Source: Lewinellaceae bacterium (GTDB lineage: Bacteria > Bacteroidota > Bacteroidia > Chitinophagales > Saprospiraceae). From it: a DNA stretch of 64,000 bases. Position 1 is the stretch's first letter. Every line of letters begins with the position of its first letter. Shown here piece by piece: positions 62,256 through 64,000 of the stretch. The notes under the pieces were generated by a model, which had not been told where the DNA came from, searched no databases, and saw only the letters and a list, made by a program, of their open reading frames with translations. Both the position numbers and the translations under genes were made by a program. The DNA lies in the NCBI GenBank assembly GCA_020636075.1, contig JACJYO010000001.1, positions 434,001 to 498,000 of the forward strand, written 5' to 3'.

Positions 62256-63182
62256 TTACTCCCGTTGTGCGGCCAGCAGGTACAACACCGCCATCCGGAT
62301 CGCCACACCGTTTTCAACTTGCTGTAAAATAATGCTCTGTTTGCTGTCGGCTACATCGGAGGTGAGTTCAACCCCGCGATTGATCGGGCCGGGGTGCATG
62401 ACCACGATTTCCCGGTCGAGGCTGTCGAGCATTTCCCGGGTAATACCAAAATACTGGTGGTATTCGCGCAGGCTGGGAAAATAGCGGATGTCCTGCCGTT
62501 CCATTTGAATCCGCAGCACATTGGCCACGTCACACCAACGCAGGGTATCCTGCACATCGTAGGAAACCTCCACACCGAGCTCGGCGTAATACTTGGGGAT
62601 CAGGGTCGGCGGGCCACAAACGCGGACTTTCGCACCGAGTTTCAGTAGGCAAAACACATTGCTGAGCGCAACCCGGCTGTGCAGTATGTCGCCAACAATT
62701 GCCACTTTTTTGCCGGCTACATCACCCAGTTTTTCACGGATGGAAAAGGCATCGAGCAGGGCTTGGGTCGGGTGCTCATGGGTACCATCGCCGGCATTGA
62801 TAATGTTGGCGGGAATACGCTCGGCGAGATACACGCAGGCGCCGGGAGCCGGATGCCGCATCACCACCATGTCGACTTTCATCGCCAGAATATTGTTTAC
62901 CGTATCGAGCAAGGTTTCGCCTTTGCTTACGCTGGAGGAAGACGCGGAAAAATTGACAATGTCGGCGCTAAGCCGTTTCTCGGCTAGTTCGAAGGAAACC
63001 CGGGTACGCGTACTGCTTTCAAAAAAGAGGTTTGCAACAGTGATGTCGCGCAGAGATGGCACTTTTTTGATTGGCCGGTTGATCACCTCCTTAAAATTGT
63101 CGGCCGTTTCGAAGATGAGCTGAATGTCAGCTTCGGTAATATTTTTAATGCCAATCAGGTGGCGCGTGGAGATTCGCTTCAT
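62256..63182 (-). CDS. pyrB: Aspartate carbamoyltransferase, catalytic chain
   Basis: A 308-residue cytoplasmic enzyme that joins carbamoyl phosphate and aspartate in pyrimidine synthesis. Carbamoyl-phosphate site FFESSTRTRVSFELAEKRL, then ASSSSVSKGETLLDT, HPAPGACVYL, GDGTHEHPTQALLDAF and MHPGPINRGVEL are all present. Length fits the catalytic chain. Its start overlaps the pyrR stop by 4 bp (ATGA). No pyrI regulatory chain follows; regulation is likely through PyrR. Confidence 0.97.
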   Translation of the reverse strand: MKRISTRHLIGIKNITEADIQLIFETADNFKEVINRPIKKVPSLRDITVANLFFESSTRTRVSFELAEKRLSADIVNFSASSSSVSKGETLLDTVNNILAMKVDMVVMRHPAPGACVYLAERIPANIINAGDGTHEHPTQALLDAFSIREKLGDVAGKKVAIVGDILHSRVALSNVFCLLKLGAKVRVCGPPTLIPKYYAELGVEVSYDVQDTLRWCDVANVLRIQMERQDIRYFPSLREYHQYFGITREMLDSLDREIVVMHPGPINRGVELTSDVADSKQSIILQQVENGVAIRMAVLYLLAAQRE

Positions 63183-63730
63183 GGCTCTTTTTTGTCAAAA
63201 AATAAAACTTCGTCGGCCCCGTGAATTTCTGCCCAATGTACTTTCACATAGGCTTCGTCGAGGGCATCCACCACTAGTCCGGTATAATCTGCCTGAATGG
63301 GCAAGTGCCGGTTAAAGCGCCGGTCGACAAGCACCAGCAATTCTACAACATCGGGTCGGCCATAGTGCTGCAGGGCAGCCAGAGCGGCTTGTATGGTACG
63401 CCCGGTGTAGAGCACATCGTCGATCAGCAGCACTTTTTTCCCCTTAACGATAAAATCCATTTCATTGGGATAAGGCGCCAGCACCTTGTCGCTCATTCGA
63501 AAATCATCGCGGTAAAACGTAATATCCAGCCGGCCGTATTGAATGTTGGAATTTCCAGTAAGTGCCTGCAGGCGCTCGTAAATGCGGTCCGACAGCGCGA
63601 CACCACGCGGCTGGATACCTATGACACAGGCATCGGAAAAATCGCCCCAGTCTTCGATCAGCTGGCTGCATAAACGCTCGATGGTTAATCGGAAACGCGC
63701 GCTGTTGAGTAAAACTTTTCCGTGTTGCAT
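63179..63730 (-). CDS. pyrR: Bifunctional PyrR regulator / uracil phosphoribosyltransferase
   Basis: A 183-residue protein. The PRPP motif is VLLIDDVLYTGRTIQAALAA; VIGIQPRGVALSDRIYERL and ELLVLVDRRFNRHLPIQADY are PyrR signatures. In Firmicutes PyrR binds pyr leader RNA and attenuates transcription when UMP is high; the same is possible here but no clear PyrR-binding loop was identified in the leader. The start at 63730 (MQHGKVLLN) is preferred over an ATG 81 bp upstream, which would lie beyond the candidate promoter. It leads the operon with pyrB. Confidence 0.93.
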   Translation of the reverse strand: MQHGKVLLNSARFRLTIERLCSQLIEDWGDFSDACVIGIQPRGVALSDRIYERLQALTGNSNIQYGRLDITFYRDDFRMSDKVLAPYPNEMDFIVKGKKVLLIDDVLYTGRTIQAALAALQHYGRPDVVELLVLVDRRFNRHLPIQADYTGLVVDALDEAYVKVHWAEIHGADEVLFFDKKEP

Positions 63731-63777
63731 GCTCAAGAATTCAGTCGGAGACCTGCCGTTGGGCAATTTTTGGTGGG

Positions 63778-63785
63778 CAAATATA
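63778..63785 (-). promoter_or_regulatory. -7 element of the pyrR-pyrB operon
   Basis: On the minus strand TATATTTG is an exact TAnnTTTG match; transcription would start about 40 nt before the pyrR ATG. The -33 region has no clear TTTG at the usual spacing. Confidence 0.5.
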
Positions 63786-63984
63786 GGCGCAAAGCCGGAA
63801 AGCCAGGGCACCGGATGTCGACAACATTTAGAACTTGTCCGGGAAATTTTTCCCAGGCAGATTAAACCCCCGAACAGTGCATCCGTCTATGAGGGCGATT
63901 TCCAAACCGGTTGGGAAAACGCACCTGCCAAGGTGCTTTCACTTGAACACACACTACTTTTTAACCAGACAAACATTTAAAAAA

Positions 63985-64000
63985 ATGAAACAGTCATTTT
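63985..64000 (+). CDS. Possible start of a gene cut by the window end
   Basis: ATG at 63985 begins MKQSF after an A-rich stretch (TTTAAAAAA). Five codons are visible, so this is only a possibility. Confidence 0.3.

Noticed and set aside
1..64000. tRNA or rRNA genes
   Set aside because: No cloverleaf-like segment with CCA-type 3' end or rRNA-like sequence was noticed; a tRNAscan-SE run would settle this.

Overview
The window looks like chromosomal DNA of a Bacteroidota member, most plausibly class Saprospiria. This rests on protein types and signals, not on any database search. The signs are type IX secretion C-terminal sorting domains of type A and type B, a Porin_10-like putative porin, a DUF5686-type outer-membrane protein, a two-component sensor with a two-component-regulator beta-propeller, canonical lipoboxes, almost no Shine-Dalgarno sequences, and several promoters of the Bacteroidota form TTTG-N18..21-TAnnTTTG. 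Long antisense open frames are common and are shadows of real genes.

Layout. 1-4.8 kb: a 5'-truncated coiled-coil protein, an IPT-like lipoprotein, an outer-membrane barrel, an SGNH acetylesterase and an orphan DNA methyltransferase. 5-9.3 kb (minus): a YceI protein, a propeller histidine kinase and a LytTR response regulator, tightly spaced with a terminator. 9.4-17.6 kb (minus): a secreted PQQ-type sugar dehydrogenase, a membrane GT2 synthase with a TPR/outer-membrane-barrel partner (candidate exopolysaccharide export pair) and an ATP-grasp enzyme. 17.8-25 kb (minus): a 2048-residue thioester alpha-2-macroglobulin and an exported superoxide dismutase. 25.2-33.1 kb (plus): RluD-type pseudouridine synthase, lipid kinase, SUI1/YciH, a periplasmic-binding-fold lipoprotein, a TetR regulator and a DUF5686 protein. 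33.1-38.8 kb: a TIR plus membrane STAND-like ATPase gene pair bounded by repeats, then a small hypothetical and a methyltransferase. 38.8-52.5 kb: M43 protease, a PKD-rich type B T9SS protein, FabI, porin, a HExxH lipoprotein, a zinc-ribbon-less sirtuin with a methyltransferase, and a GH29 fucosidase. 52.6-64 kb: a probable small RNA, an RluE-type synthase, a helical hypothetical, an AT-rich island flanked by a 138-bp duplication, SRPBCC, CBS, ProC, GNAT, a VCBS/ASPIC T9SS protein, and pyrR-pyrB.

The most interesting parts lie outside the ordinary genes. (1) The TIR / membrane-ATPase pair is a candidate NLR-like immune module; its second gene has two compensating single-A indels and a sharp internal change in base composition. 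(2) A compact transcription unit at 52.62-52.82 kb has a canonical promoter and an intrinsic terminator but no clear gene. (3) Four copies of a composite mobile-looking repeat have TTTTCACC-type inverted ends and an internal ACTCGTCCTACGACT palindrome with a variable 3-nt loop; one copy supplies the start region of the porin gene. (4) Single-A length changes in A-runs explain three broken reading-frame points in two genes, which suggests either homopolymer error or slippage.
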